Origin: Marinitoga aeolica
Lineage (GTDB): Bacteria > Thermotogota > Thermotogae > Petrotogales > Petrotogaceae
Assembly (NCBI RefSeq): GCF_029910535.1
Contig: NZ_CP069362.1
Coordinates: 868,001 to 932,000 of the forward strand
DNA length: 64,000 bases
Direction of reading: 5' to 3'
The notes under the pieces were generated by a model. It had not been told where the DNA came from. It did no database searches and saw nothing but the letters and a program-made list of their open reading frames with translations. Made by a program: the position numbers and the translations under genes. Of this stretch, positions 37,755 to 47,084 are shown in pieces (position 1 is the first letter of the stretch; the number at the start of each line of letters is the position of its first letter).

Positions 37755-40634
37755 ATGAAAATTGGAAAATCTCTGTATTTATTTATTTTTAGTTTAGTAT
37801 TATTATTAGCATTAACATCGTGTATCACAAGACAACCTGTCCCATTAACTGTAACAATAACAAAAGCAGTAACAGGTATTAATGGAGTAGTGCCAGTAAA
37901 AACATCCGTTGATATTCAATGGGCTGTGGGGGGAGTTGATAGTTTTAATTCGAAAATTGTTGTAAAAAAAGATGGAACAACTGTATTTGAAAAAAGTGGA
38001 GCAAATTTAACTTCAGTTACTATTCCTGAAGACAAGTTTACTCAACTTGGAGAATATTCATATTTTGTAGAAGTAAAGTCTGGAGAACAAATAGCAAAAA
38101 CAAACAACTTAACTTTTAATGTTGTTCCAAGCATAAAAGAAATAAAACTATTATCTGAGAATAATACTTCTATAATGACTGGCACCTCTAAAATCATTAA
38201 TTGGGAAGTATTTTCATATGTAGATGATAGAAATTATGAATACAAAATTATGTTAAAAAAGCCTAATGAAAGTGACTTCACTTTAGCAGGAACTACAACA
38301 AATAAAGTTTTTGAATTAGATAACTTAAATGACGTCGGAAATTATTCCGTTAAAGTTATTGCTGTTGAATTAGGTAATATTGAAATAGAAAGTCCTGTAA
38401 TCGTATTCCAAGTAGCAAATGAAACTTATGAAGGAGAAAATCATTTCCCTGAAATCTGGAATCCTCTTCCAGAAAATGGTAAAAACAATGTTTCTTGGGA
38501 TTTTTCAAGTTTTAACTACGGTGCAATAGTTACTTTATCTTGGAGCGCAACTGATGTTGATAATGATTATTTAACCTTTGATGTATATGTTGATAATACT
38601 ATGACTGCAACAACTGATAAAATGAAGTTATCTCTATCGGGATTTTCTCCAGAAGAAACTCATTCTTGGTACGTTGTAGCAAAAGATGATAAAGGTTTTG
38701 AAACAAAAAGTGATACATGGTCATTTACCTTGAAATCAAACACAGACCCTATTTTTGAAACACCTATTGCTTCTGAAGTAGTTAAAGATTCTGTAGTTAG
38801 ATTTACATGGACTGCTTCCGATATTGATAATGATGAATTATTATATGACATATATTCAGGAACACAAGAAGCTTCCACGTTATTAGAAAAAGATAGAGTT
38901 GGAAACTTCTTTAATACAGAAAATAAAAATGGTGATTATATAGTTGTTGTTAAAGATCCATTTGGTGGAACTGCCGAAAAAGAATTTTCATACACACCTA
39001 CAACAGAAAGTTTAACAGGTAATGCCACTGTTGTAGTATACGTAACAGATGCAAAATCTGGACCTATTGTTCCTGAAGCTAATATTACAATAAATAATTC
39101 TACAGCATTAACTGATGATACAGGAATGGCTACATTTACCTTTAATATTAGTGAAGATTCAACATTATTAACAATTGAAGCTACAAAAACAAATCATGCT
39201 TTAACAAAAGTTGATGGACTAATGTTAAAAGCTGGAGAGACAAAAAAAGTTTATTTGACTTTAAGAAAAGCTGAATTAAACCCTGATCCGGATACACAAG
39301 AATTACCAGAAGTTGAATTTCATGTATATGATTATTCTAAATATATTAGTGGAGAATTAGACGAAATTAGTTTGGATTCATCTATCGTTTCTGGACCTAT
39401 TGTGGTCACTATAGCAGCAAAACCAAAATCCAATGATCATATAAATATAATATATGCATCATTAGGAAAAACTCCAGGTTCAAGTTTTATGACAGGAGAT
39501 AGAGGATATACTTCTGGTGCATCCGAAGTCGCTTTTGCATTTAATACTTTCGATTATAATGGATTAACAGATTTACATATTACAGTGTATGATTATAATG
39601 ATAATCAAATAGAATTAGTTAAATACCTAAATATATTAAATAATAATGATGTTAAATCACATAAATTCATACCTCAAGATTGGGCAAGCTATGGTATAGG
39701 AACAAATTTAGATGCATATACAAGAAGAATGGAAATAGGCTTTTATAGCCAAAAAAATAATATTGAAAAATCTAATATTAAATTAAATACATTAATCAAA
39801 AACAATGTAGATAAAAAAATTAAAGCTTTTGAAAATAAATTCGGTAAATCACTAAATTATACTATTGAAAGTGCTCCTAATAATACAAATCTTTGGGTTG
39901 AAGTCTGGTGGATCCCTGCAGATGTATTTGACCCAGATCAAGAATATTATCAATGGCCAAACGGTTATAATATTTATAGATCATTTGATGGATCAAACTG
40001 GGAAAAAATTGGATATGTTTCACAATATGCCAAAACTAACAAAGTCTTTAGAGATTATTCCCCAGAATTAGAACCTGGAAAAGAAGTTCATTATGCTGTA
40101 AGCTCTGTATATGATGATGGGGAAACTGAAATGCATTATTTAGGTTCTGTTACACCACTTGGGATGTTTGATGTTCAATTGACTTCTCCATCTATGTTAG
40201 CAACAAATGTTGCAAGAGCACCTATTTTTGAAATAACTCCTATCACAAATGATCATTCCTTAGATAATGCTACTTTTGAATACGCATTATGGATATATGA
40301 TTTAGTCCAATCTGATCAACACCTATTACCTGGTTATATTGGTGAAGATGGAAAGGTATATCAACAAATGTATGATGTTGTTGGTCCATATCCTGTTAAT
40401 ATTAATTACTTAGATCAACAATGGTTCTTATTAAATGCTAACGGATTATTTATGTATAATGATTATTTACAACCTAATAAAACATACTCATGGGCTGTAG
40501 ACTTGGCATATGCTATGACATATGATGGTATTTCAAGTGCAATTTCGGTATCTATAGATCAAGGTTATGGTGTTGATCCATTTGGTGGTGTTGATGCTGA
40601 TGCATTTAATACATTTACAACAGGTTCTAATTAA
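37755..40634 (+). CDS. large multi-domain lipoprotein with Ig/fibronectin-like repeats
   Basis: A 959-residue protein with a lipoprotein signal: a hydrophobic core ending in L-T-S-C, with the lipidated Cys near residue 23. The mature part has several beta-sandwich modules: Ig-like segments up to about 420 (including WSATDVDNDYLTFDVYVD and WTASDIDNDELLYDIYSG, which are two copies of one module), a carboxypeptidase-regulatory-like module near 425-500, and an FN3-like module near 680-760 (GYNIYRSFDGSNWEKIG). It probably stands on the cell envelope as an adhesive or structural protein. It shares a promoter with the subtilisin-like gene that follows 12 bases later. Confidence 0.8.
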   Translation: MKIGKSLYLFIFSLVLLLALTSCITRQPVPLTVTITKAVTGINGVVPVKTSVDIQWAVGGVDSFNSKIVVKKDGTTVFEKSGANLTSVTIPEDKFTQLGEYSYFVEVKSGEQIAKTNNLTFNVVPSIKEIKLLSENNTSIMTGTSKIINWEVFSYVDDRNYEYKIMLKKPNESDFTLAGTTTNKVFELDNLNDVGNYSVKVIAVELGNIEIESPVIVFQVANETYEGENHFPEIWNPLPENGKNNVSWDFSSFNYGAIVTLSWSATDVDNDYLTFDVYVDNTMTATTDKMKLSLSGFSPEETHSWYVVAKDDKGFETKSDTWSFTLKSNTDPIFETPIASEVVKDSVVRFTWTASDIDNDELLYDIYSGTQEASTLLEKDRVGNFFNTENKNGDYIVVVKDPFGGTAEKEFSYTPTTESLTGNATVVVYVTDAKSGPIVPEANITINNSTALTDDTGMATFTFNISEDSTLLTIEATKTNHALTKVDGLMLKAGETKKVYLTLRKAELNPDPDTQELPEVEFHVYDYSKYISGELDEISLDSSIVSGPIVVTIAAKPKSNDHINIIYASLGKTPGSSFMTGDRGYTSGASEVAFAFNTFDYNGLTDLHITVYDYNDNQIELVKYLNILNNNDVKSHKFIPQDWASYGIGTNLDAYTRRMEIGFYSQKNNIEKSNIKLNTLIKNNVDKKIKAFENKFGKSLNYTIESAPNNTNLWVEVWWIPADVFDPDQEYYQWPNGYNIYRSFDGSNWEKIGYVSQYAKTNKVFRDYSPELEPGKEVHYAVSSVYDDGETEMHYLGSVTPLGMFDVQLTSPSMLATNVARAPIFEITPITNDHSLDNATFEYALWIYDLVQSDQHLLPGYIGEDGKVYQQMYDVVGPYPVNINYLDQQWFLLNANGLFMYNDYLQPNKTYSWAVDLAYAMTYDGISSAISVSIDQGYGVDPFGGVDADAFNTFTTGSN

Positions 40635-40646
40635 GGAGGGGTGAAT

Positions 40647-42593
40647 ATGAAAAATTTAAAATATATTTTAATTGCTTTTCTATCTGTTTTATTTCTTTTT
40701 GCTAGCTGTCAGTCTTCTTTACTAAATAGTAACTCTAACAATTTATCAAATAATAATATATCTTTTGGAGAATTTAACAATGAACAAATCATTGAAGGAA
40801 GACTTCTTGTTGGTTATGAAAATAAAGAAGCTGTTAATAAAATAAAGGAATTATTAAAAGGAGAAATTTATGTTGAAATACCAGAAATTAAAGTTGTTGG
40901 AATTAAATTCAACGGAACAGTTAAAGAAGCTTATTCGAAATTAAAGTCTTTAAAATTAGAAGGAATTAAATACGTCGAACCAAGTTTCAAAAGAGATTTA
41001 ATAGATCCTACTCCTGGAATTATCGATGATACTATAACAAAAAATATCGATGGTGTTTCAGAAGATAGTTTATGGGGTTTAAATAAAATTGGTGCTAAAG
41101 ATGCTTGGCAAGTAGCTACAGGAACACATGTCGTTGTTGCAGTTGTAGATACACCTATAGATGCTCAGCATCCAGATTTACAAGGACAATTCGTTACTGG
41201 GTTTGATCCTGTAACTGGAAATTTAATAATGCCAGACGAAGATTATGAGAACGATAAATATTTAGGTGATGAGCACGGAACACATGTTGCTGGAACCATT
41301 GCTGCTAAAAAAGATGGAAAGGGTGTTGTTGGTTTAGCATATGGCGCAAAAATAATGTCTATTCCTATTTTCCAACCTGGTTATGTTGGTGATGCTTATG
41401 TAGCAAGAGGAATTATATGGGCTGTAAACCATGGAGCACAAGTATTATCAAATAGTTGGGGTGGTGGTGGATACTCTAAAACATTAAAAGCTGCTATAGA
41501 TTATGCATTATTTAATAATGCTGTGTTTGTTGCTGCTGCTGGAAATTCTCATACTGATCAACACTGGCATTATCCATCATCATATCCTGGAGTAATAGCC
41601 GTTGCTGCATCTAATGCAAGAGATGAAGTTACAGATTTTTCTAATCATAGTGACACAATATCTGTAGCTGCACCAGGTGAAAAAATATTATCCACAGTTC
41701 CAAGAAGTACTCCTGCTGTATATGGAGAACCATATGATTACTGGAATGGAACATCTATGGCAACACCTCATGTTTCAGCTTTAGCTGCATTATTAAAACA
41801 ATTACATCCAAACGCAACACCATATCAAATAAGAAAAATGATAGAAAATACTGCAGTAGATATTGATGAACAAGGCTGGGATCATGCATCAGGGTTTGGA
41901 AGAATTGATGCTGCAGCTGCTGTTAATACAACATTACCAACATATATTGGATCTACAAGAGATTTTTATGTATATAGCAATGATGGTATGCCATTATCAA
42001 ATGTATTTTTATCTTTGATTAGAAAAAGCGGAGATGGTGGCAATTATTATGTTACTACAGACGATGGTTGGGCAGGATTGTATAATGTTGATCCTGGAAA
42101 CTATACTTTAATTTTAAGTGGACCTGATTATTTACAATTAGATTCACCTATTTTCAGACCAGAGGAAGCTACTACTTTAATTAAAGATATTACTTTTACA
42201 AATGATAGTACAGAAATTAATCTATTTTTAGATTCGTCATTCAAGTTAGATTTAACCTTTGATTCAACATTTACAGGTGGTGCCACATTAATGGTTGAAG
42301 ATATTAATTATTTATATTCACCATTTTATGTAGTAAATACATACTCAATAGATGAAGAAGCAACTAATGTATCCTTTGATCTTTCAGATTTAAGTGGACA
42401 ATTTAGATTATTTGTATATAGAGATGTAACAAAAAATGCTAGCGAAGTATCTTTTGAAGGTACTGCTACAATTAATGGACATCCTGTTCCTGTATCTGGC
42501 TTAATTCCATATGGAAAATCAAAAGGTTTTGTTGAAGATAATAGATTTGTTGGACAGGTTGATCCTGGTTTAATTCCTTGGACACTTTTCTAA
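40647..42593 (+). CDS. subtilisin-like (S8) serine protease, lipoprotein
   Basis: A 648-residue protease with a lipoprotein signal (core ending F-A-S-C, Cys near residue 21). A pro-region resembling peptidase inhibitor I9 propeptides follows, then the S8 catalytic domain with Asp in AVVDTPIDAQHPDL, His in DEHGTHVAGT and Ser in NGTSMATPHVSALAA, all intact. A C-terminal beta-rich region of about 200 residues resembles a carboxypeptidase-regulatory-like module. It is likely anchored to the envelope and digests external protein, which fits a peptide-fermenting lifestyle. The ATG at 40647 follows AAGGAGGGG; the GTG six bases earlier overlaps it. Confidence 0.92.
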   Translation: MKNLKYILIAFLSVLFLFASCQSSLLNSNSNNLSNNNISFGEFNNEQIIEGRLLVGYENKEAVNKIKELLKGEIYVEIPEIKVVGIKFNGTVKEAYSKLKSLKLEGIKYVEPSFKRDLIDPTPGIIDDTITKNIDGVSEDSLWGLNKIGAKDAWQVATGTHVVVAVVDTPIDAQHPDLQGQFVTGFDPVTGNLIMPDEDYENDKYLGDEHGTHVAGTIAAKKDGKGVVGLAYGAKIMSIPIFQPGYVGDAYVARGIIWAVNHGAQVLSNSWGGGGYSKTLKAAIDYALFNNAVFVAAAGNSHTDQHWHYPSSYPGVIAVAASNARDEVTDFSNHSDTISVAAPGEKILSTVPRSTPAVYGEPYDYWNGTSMATPHVSALAALLKQLHPNATPYQIRKMIENTAVDIDEQGWDHASGFGRIDAAAAVNTTLPTYIGSTRDFYVYSNDGMPLSNVFLSLIRKSGDGGNYYVTTDDGWAGLYNVDPGNYTLILSGPDYLQLDSPIFRPEEATTLIKDITFTNDSTEINLFLDSSFKLDLTFDSTFTGGATLMVEDINYLYSPFYVVNTYSIDEEATNVSFDLSDLSGQFRLFVYRDVTKNASEVSFEGTATINGHPVPVSGLIPYGKSKGFVEDNRFVGQVDPGLIPWTLF

Positions 42594-42604
42594 AACAATA
42601 AAAG

Positions 42605-42623
42605 CGGTCCCTTTTCGGGACCG
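42605..42623. terminator. bidirectional terminator
   Basis: A 7-bp GC-rich hairpin (CGGTCCC / GGGACCG) with A and T runs on its flanks lies between the converging protease and AspT-like genes. Confidence 0.82.
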
Positions 42624-42624
42624 T

Positions 42625-43761
42625 TTAATTTATCATTATCAAAATTTTATTAAATATCACCATTCCAAGTAATGCAAAAGGATATGTCGCTCCATAACCT
42701 ATTGCAACCTCTTCTGAATTATTTGCATCTATTGCTGCACCTAATCCTGGGGTACTGGTCATTCCACCACAAACAGAACCTGATAATATTATCCAATTTA
42801 TCTTTAAAACATATTTACCAAATATAAATCCTAATATTATTGCTATTAAGGCTATTATAAAAGAATAAAAGATTAAATTGAGTGTTTGTGCATTTAAATT
42901 ATTTAATGTATTATATCCGGATTTTAATCCTACTGAAGAAAGAAACATCAATAATCCAAATTCCTGAAATGTTTTTAATATTTTTTTATTCATTCTAAAA
43001 TCGAATATCCATACTTTTCCAAGTCTTCCTAAAAATAAAGAGGATAACAATACACCACCTGTAATTCCTAATTTAAAAGATATATAATTAAGGTCAAATG
43101 TGTAATTTCCTATTAATATTCCAATTATTATTACTAAAGAATAAGCTAAAAAATCAAATTTTTCTTCTTTGTCTTTTTCAAAATGTATTTCTTCCATTAA
43201 CGCTTTTTTTTCATTTTCTATATTTATTTTAAATATATATGGAAATATATACATAGAAAGAATCACTGCTAAAACTCCTGGAATATATCCAAAAGTATAT
43301 CCAGATATTATTTCTTTTTCATAATTTGATGCTGTTTCTAATGCCGTTGCTAATCCAGGAGAACTGGTTAAAGCACCAGAATATATACCAACAAATTCAT
43401 ATTTATTACCAAATCCGGAAAATATATACGTTGTTATAAACCCGGTAAAGGTAATAAAAAATGCCATAATTAAAAATCTTACTCCATATTTTCTTATAAT
43501 TTTGTCTAAATCTTTTGATGCTATTAATCCTATTGATGATATAAATAATATCAGTGAAAATAAAAAAAATTGTTGAAATTCACCATTGAGTTTATTTATT
43601 ACTTCTACATTATTTGAATGAAGGCTGGTTGAATACCAGCCTATTATTAAACCACTAAATAATGCTCCAGAACTACCTAATTTGAAGTTTTTAATTTTTA
43701 TTTTACCCAACAAAATTCCAAAAAATATTGATAAAAACAATAATAAATATGGATTTTTCAT
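42625..43761 (-). CDS. AspT/YidE-type membrane transporter
   Basis: A 378-residue protein with about ten membrane helices that form two repeats. Each repeat carries a Gly/Thr/Ser/Pro-rich motif: GALTSSPGLATALE in the first and GGMTSTPGLGAAID in the second, as in the aspartate:alanine exchanger AspT and related YidE/YbjL carriers. The cytoplasmic TrkA-C pair found in many relatives is missing here, so it is a short form. The substrate is unknown; its place behind sucC and sucD, in a transcript with a cobalamin riboswitch, suggests a dicarboxylate or amino acid. Confidence 0.78.
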   Translation of the reverse strand: MKNPYLLLFLSIFFGILLGKIKIKNFKLGSSGALFSGLIIGWYSTSLHSNNVEVINKLNGEFQQFFLFSLILFISSIGLIASKDLDKIIRKYGVRFLIMAFFITFTGFITTYIFSGFGNKYEFVGIYSGALTSSPGLATALETASNYEKEIISGYTFGYIPGVLAVILSMYIFPYIFKINIENEKKALMEEIHFEKDKEEKFDFLAYSLVIIIGILIGNYTFDLNYISFKLGITGGVLLSSLFLGRLGKVWIFDFRMNKKILKTFQEFGLLMFLSSVGLKSGYNTLNNLNAQTLNLIFYSFIIALIAIILGFIFGKYVLKINWIILSGSVCGGMTSTPGLGAAIDANNSEEVAIGYGATYPFALLGMVIFNKILIMIN

Positions 43762-43770
43762 ATTTGCCTC

Positions 43771-44607
43771 CTATGCCAAATTTGGAATTTGCCTTATTAC
43801 ATTAACTCCAAGATCTTTCAACTTCATCTCTTTATATTCTATACTACCTTCTAATCCCTCTATAATAGCGCCAGCATGTCCCATTCTCTTACCTTTTGGT
43901 GCTGTTCTTCCTGCAAAAAATACTTTTATATCTCCATTATATCCTTTTTTTAATGCATATTCAATACCTTTAATTTCTTCATTACCACCCACTTCACCTA
44001 TAACTACTACCTTTTTTATATCTTCTTCTATTATATAATCAAATGCTTCTGCAATTGATGTTCCAATAATAGGATCACCACCAAGACCTATACCCACTTT
44101 TATTCCTGTTGAATATTTCGATAAATAATTTGATATTTCATACATCAATGTTCCACTTCTAGAAATAACAGCAATATCTCCAGGCTTAAACGCATTTTCT
44201 GGCATTATTCCAATTTTTGATACACCTGGTAATATTACTCCCGGACAATTGGGTCCTATTATCGTTACACCATTATCTTTAGATATTTTATATATATCTA
44301 ACATATCCTGTTGGGGTATATGTTCTGTTATTATTATTATTTTTTTTACTCCTGCATTAATTGCTTCAAATACAGCTTCTTTAGCAAATGGTGCTGGAAC
44401 AAAAACTATTGAAGTATCTACATTATATTTTTCTATTGCATCATTCATATTATTTAAAACTTCTATTCCATTTATATTTTTTATGTTTTTATTTTTCGAA
44501 ACACCGCACAAAATTTTAGTCCCATATTTTAGCATTTTTTCTGTATGTAATTTACCGTATTTCCCTGTAATTCCTTGAACACATACTCTTTCATTGCCAT
44601 TAATCAT
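43771..44607 (-). CDS. sucD: succinyl-CoA synthetase-like, alpha subunit
   Basis: A 278-residue protein like the alpha subunit of ADP-forming succinyl-CoA synthetase. The N-terminal CoA-binding Rossmann part (CVQGITGKYGKLH) and the ligase part with the phosphohistidine motif GHAGAI (about residue 249) are present, and GPNCPGV precedes. Length is slightly below the usual 290. It overlaps the end of sucC by eight bases, and the transporter gene follows nine bases after its stop. The pair could make succinyl-CoA or make ATP from it. A related acyl-CoA synthetase with a different acid as substrate cannot be excluded. Confidence 0.85.
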   Translation of the reverse strand: MINGNERVCVQGITGKYGKLHTEKMLKYGTKILCGVSKNKNIKNINGIEVLNNMNDAIEKYNVDTSIVFVPAPFAKEAVFEAINAGVKKIIIITEHIPQQDMLDIYKISKDNGVTIIGPNCPGVILPGVSKIGIMPENAFKPGDIAVISRSGTLMYEISNYLSKYSTGIKVGIGLGGDPIIGTSIAEAFDYIIEEDIKKVVVIGEVGGNEEIKGIEYALKKGYNGDIKVFFAGRTAPKGKRMGHAGAIIEGLEGSIEYKEMKLKDLGVNVIRQIPNLA

Positions 44608-45625
44608 TGATTCTCACCATCCTTACAGCATCTGAAATCATTGAATACATATCATCATAATATCCTATATTACTTTCTTTTAATATTTTTTTAGCTTCCT
44701 CTTCATTTGTTCCTGTTAATCTAACATATAATTGCATTTCTGGATTTTCACCTATAAATTCCACAAGTCCTTGGGCTATTTCATCACACTTTGTTATTCC
44801 ACCAAAGATATTTAATATTATACGATTTATGCCATATTGTTTTAAAAGATTTAATGCTTCTATTGTTGTATTTTTCTCAGCACCACCACCAAGATCTAAA
44901 AAATCTGCTGGTTCACCACCTTCTAATTTTACTGCATCCATTGTAGCCATAACAATTCCTGCACCACATCCTATTATTCCAATATCACCATCTAATTTAA
45001 CAAAATGAAATGGATATTTTTCTTCAACAAACTCTTTTGCCCATTCTTGTCTAAATATCGCATTATCGTCAAGATGCATTACACTATCAAGTGCATATAT
45101 TTCTCCATTAATACCTTCAACTAAAGGATTTATTTCTAATAATGTTAAATCCTTTTCTCTAAATAATTTTCTTAAATTTGGTATAATTTTTTGTATCTTT
45201 TCTGGCAAAATCTTTTCGTAATTTTCAAAATTAGTTTTTATTATACTGTTTTTATTTTCTTCTATATCGATACCACCATTTTGTGAGTATAGTATAATAA
45301 TATCTTTTTCTTCCCTATCCAAAACAAGTGATATATAATGTTCTTTTTCAAATGGTATCATCTCTTCTACAAGAACACCATATGGATTTTCACCTTTTAT
45401 CTCTTTAAATAATAAATCTTGTGCTTTTACAATAAACTCTTCTCTTGTATGAGCAAATAATACACCACCCGCTTTCATACGACTACCAACCAGCACCTGT
45501 GATTTTAATACCGCAGGAAGAAATTTAAATTCTATTTCTTTTTCTTCCTTTATCAAATATGCTGCTGGCACTTTAATACCATACTCTTTTAAAAACTTTT
45601 TCCCTAAAAATTCATGAATCTTCAT
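44600..45625 (-). CDS. sucC: succinyl-CoA synthetase-like, beta subunit
   Basis: A 341-residue protein with the ATP-grasp domain and the ligase CoA domain of SucC. The family's NIFGGITKCD (here about residue 265) and the E-I-N-P-L-V segment are clear. It is about 45 residues shorter than most SucC proteins, and the usual GGRGKAGGV loop reads G-S-R-M-K-A-G-G-V, so specificity may differ. The ATG at 45625 lies after GGAGGTG; a TTG 15 bases earlier overlaps that site. The leader contains a complete cobalamin riboswitch, which is unusual for this enzyme. Confidence 0.85.
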   Translation of the reverse strand: MKIHEFLGKKFLKEYGIKVPAAYLIKEEKEIEFKFLPAVLKSQVLVGSRMKAGGVLFAHTREEFIVKAQDLLFKEIKGENPYGVLVEEMIPFEKEHYISLVLDREEKDIIILYSQNGGIDIEENKNSIIKTNFENYEKILPEKIQKIIPNLRKLFREKDLTLLEINPLVEGINGEIYALDSVMHLDDNAIFRQEWAKEFVEEKYPFHFVKLDGDIGIIGCGAGIVMATMDAVKLEGGEPADFLDLGGGAEKNTTIEALNLLKQYGINRIILNIFGGITKCDEIAQGLVEFIGENPEMQLYVRLTGTNEEEAKKILKESNIGYYDDMYSMISDAVRMVRIND

Positions 45626-45657
45626 ACCATACACCTCCAATATATATAAAAATTTCT

Positions 45658-45680
45658 CCCATTTCGCCCGCGCGAATGGG
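45658..45680 (-). terminator. expression-platform hairpin of the sucC riboswitch
   Basis: A GC-rich hairpin (CCCATT-CGC / GCG-AAATGGG with one bulged A) between the aptamer and the sucC ribosome-binding site, followed by AGAAATTTTTATA. The same 23 bases recur at 48379-48401 behind the other riboswitch. It may be a terminator or the partner of the aptamer's kissing loop. Confidence 0.65.
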
Positions 45681-45688
45681 AATACCTT

Positions 45689-45843
45689 AGGACTAAAGGC
45701 AGGTCTCCCGGCTTCTGGATCTATCTACTTCCAACGCCTTCCCAGTTTCCCAGTGGCATTTTGTTGGTTTCGTCCCCAGTTACGGTGGCGGGGCCGCGAT
45801 GGATTTTCACCATCTTCCCTTTTAATTACTTACCTTCAATCCT
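45689..45843 (-). ncRNA. cobalamin riboswitch upstream of sucC
   Basis: The conserved core of the adenosylcobalamin riboswitch is complete on the minus strand, including the B12-box-type GCCACTG stretch, the GGGAAGGCG segment, the AGCCGGGAGACCTGCC 3' region, and an 11-bp P1 closing stem (AGGATTGAAGG with CCTTTAGTCCT). It begins 16 bases after the cblS stop, and no promoter is visible in between, so it is probably an internal element of a long cob-suc transcript. Confidence 0.93.
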
Positions 45844-45858
45844 GGAGGTATTAATTAT

Positions 45859-46578
45859 TCAATTAAATCTTCCTAATATGTTTACTGGTATATCAATATT
45901 TAAGTTTTTTAAATTTTCTTCTTTTAAAGTTATTATTGCACATGTTGCTGGTCCAGCACTTTTATATATATCAATATTATCATTAAGTAATTTAAATTCT
46001 AAATTCCACAGCTTAGAAATTTCATTAATTTCATGAAAAATGCCTTTTGAACCTATGGGTATTATTTCATGTATAAAATCGTTATCTCTTAAGCGCTTTA
46101 ATATATCTAATGTGAGAATGGATTTGCTTTTTAACACTTCTTCACCAACTTTAGGTAATCCAACCAATACTGCAACATCTTCTTTTTCTGTTTTAAAGTT
46201 TATATTTTTTTCTTTAATACCTATAACTGTAACACCTATTCCAGTTTGTATTGTTGGAAAATTCTCTTCTGTACTTCCTGTAATTACATTTTCCGTATCT
46301 ATATCTATTAATTCCGCTGCTTTTTTTATTCCTTTTATTATTTCTTTTCCTGTATTATTCATTTCAACTGATAATGTGTTTACAATAGTAATAGATGTTG
46401 CACCATATGCTATATTTTCACATAATGCAACATGTGCTCCAAAATATCCAACAATATATGGCGAAATTTTTAATACATCCATATCTTTATTTCCAATTGC
46501 ACCAGAAGAATCACAAGATATTACTAATTCTTTATCCTCTATATCAACAATTGTTAAATCCCTTATTTTTTTTATAAT
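45859..46578 (-). CDS. cblS: AIR-synthase-related protein, probable alpha-ribazole kinase, with ATT start
   Basis: A protein of about 239 residues resembling AIR synthase (PurM)-related proteins of the CblS type, which phosphorylate alpha-ribazole for the lower ligand of cobalamin. The most conserved part, R-D-L-T-I-V and LVISCDSSGAIGNKD, lies upstream of the first ATG (46482), so that ATG cannot be the true start. No ATG, GTG or TTG precedes it in frame. The best start is ATT at 46578, which shares its A with the cobC stop (TAATT) and follows GGAGG by ten bases; ATA codons beside it are alternatives. This is the last cob gene before the second riboswitch. The kinase role is inferred from family resemblance and context. 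Confidence 0.65.
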   Translation of the reverse strand: MIKKIRDLTIVDIEDKELVISCDSSGAIGNKDMDVLKISPYIVGYFGAHVALCENIAYGATSITIVNTLSVEMNNTGKEIIKGIKKAAELIDIDTENVITGSTEENFPTIQTGIGVTVIGIKEKNINFKTEKEDVAVLVGLPKVGEEVLKSKSILTLDILKRLRDNDFIHEIIPIGSKGIFHEINEISKLWNLEFKLLNDNIDIYKSAGPATCAIITLKEENLKNLNIDIPVNILGRFN

Positions 46579-47084
46579 TATATTCCCACCTCCATATAAT
46601 CGCCTAAACTTATGTGCTTTCCTGTTATATAATTAATTACACCACCATGTGTAACTATAATATATTTTTTTGTCTTATCTAAATCATTTAAAAATTCATC
46701 TATTCTTTTAAAGAAAGAAGAATAACACTCGCCATTTGGAAAACAATATTTCTTATAATTTCCCATCCACAATATATATTCTTTATAATATTTTTCTTTA
46801 ATCTCTTCTATTGTTTTGCCATCAAAAATACCAAAATTTATTTCTTTTATTCTTTCGTCAATAACAATTTTTGTATTTATAACCTTTGATATTTCTAATG
46901 CTGTATAATATGCTCTATATAATGGACTGGATATAACATAATCTGCATACATATATTTAAAAGTTTTTTTTAATTCATTAATTTGATTAAGTCCATTTTG
47001 TGTAATATCATAATTACTCCAACCACTAAATATTCTTTTTATATTTGCTTCTGTTTCAACATGTCTTACTATTATTAAATTCAT
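46578..47084 (-). CDS. cobC: alpha-ribazole phosphatase (histidine phosphatase family)
   Basis: A 168-residue histidine phosphatase. The N-terminal RHVET motif carries the catalytic His (about residue 8), and the second His is in THGGV (about 145). In this context it should remove the 5'-phosphate from alpha-ribazole phosphate or cobalamin phosphate in the last steps of cobalamin assembly. It starts inside the end of cobS (ATGA overlap). It is slightly shorter than many CobC proteins. Confidence 0.85.
   Translation of the reverse strand: MNLIIVRHVETEANIKRIFSGWSNYDITQNGLNQINELKKTFKYMYADYVISSPLYRAYYTALEISKVINTKIVIDERIKEINFGIFDGKTIEEIKEKYYKEYILWMGNYKKYCFPNGECYSSFFKRIDEFLNDLDKTKKYIIVTHGGVINYITGKHISLGDYMEVGI

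Noticed and set aside
46482-46482. ATG at this position as the start of cblS
   Set aside because: It would remove the conserved RDLT and CDSSG segment, which is in frame upstream and looks coding.
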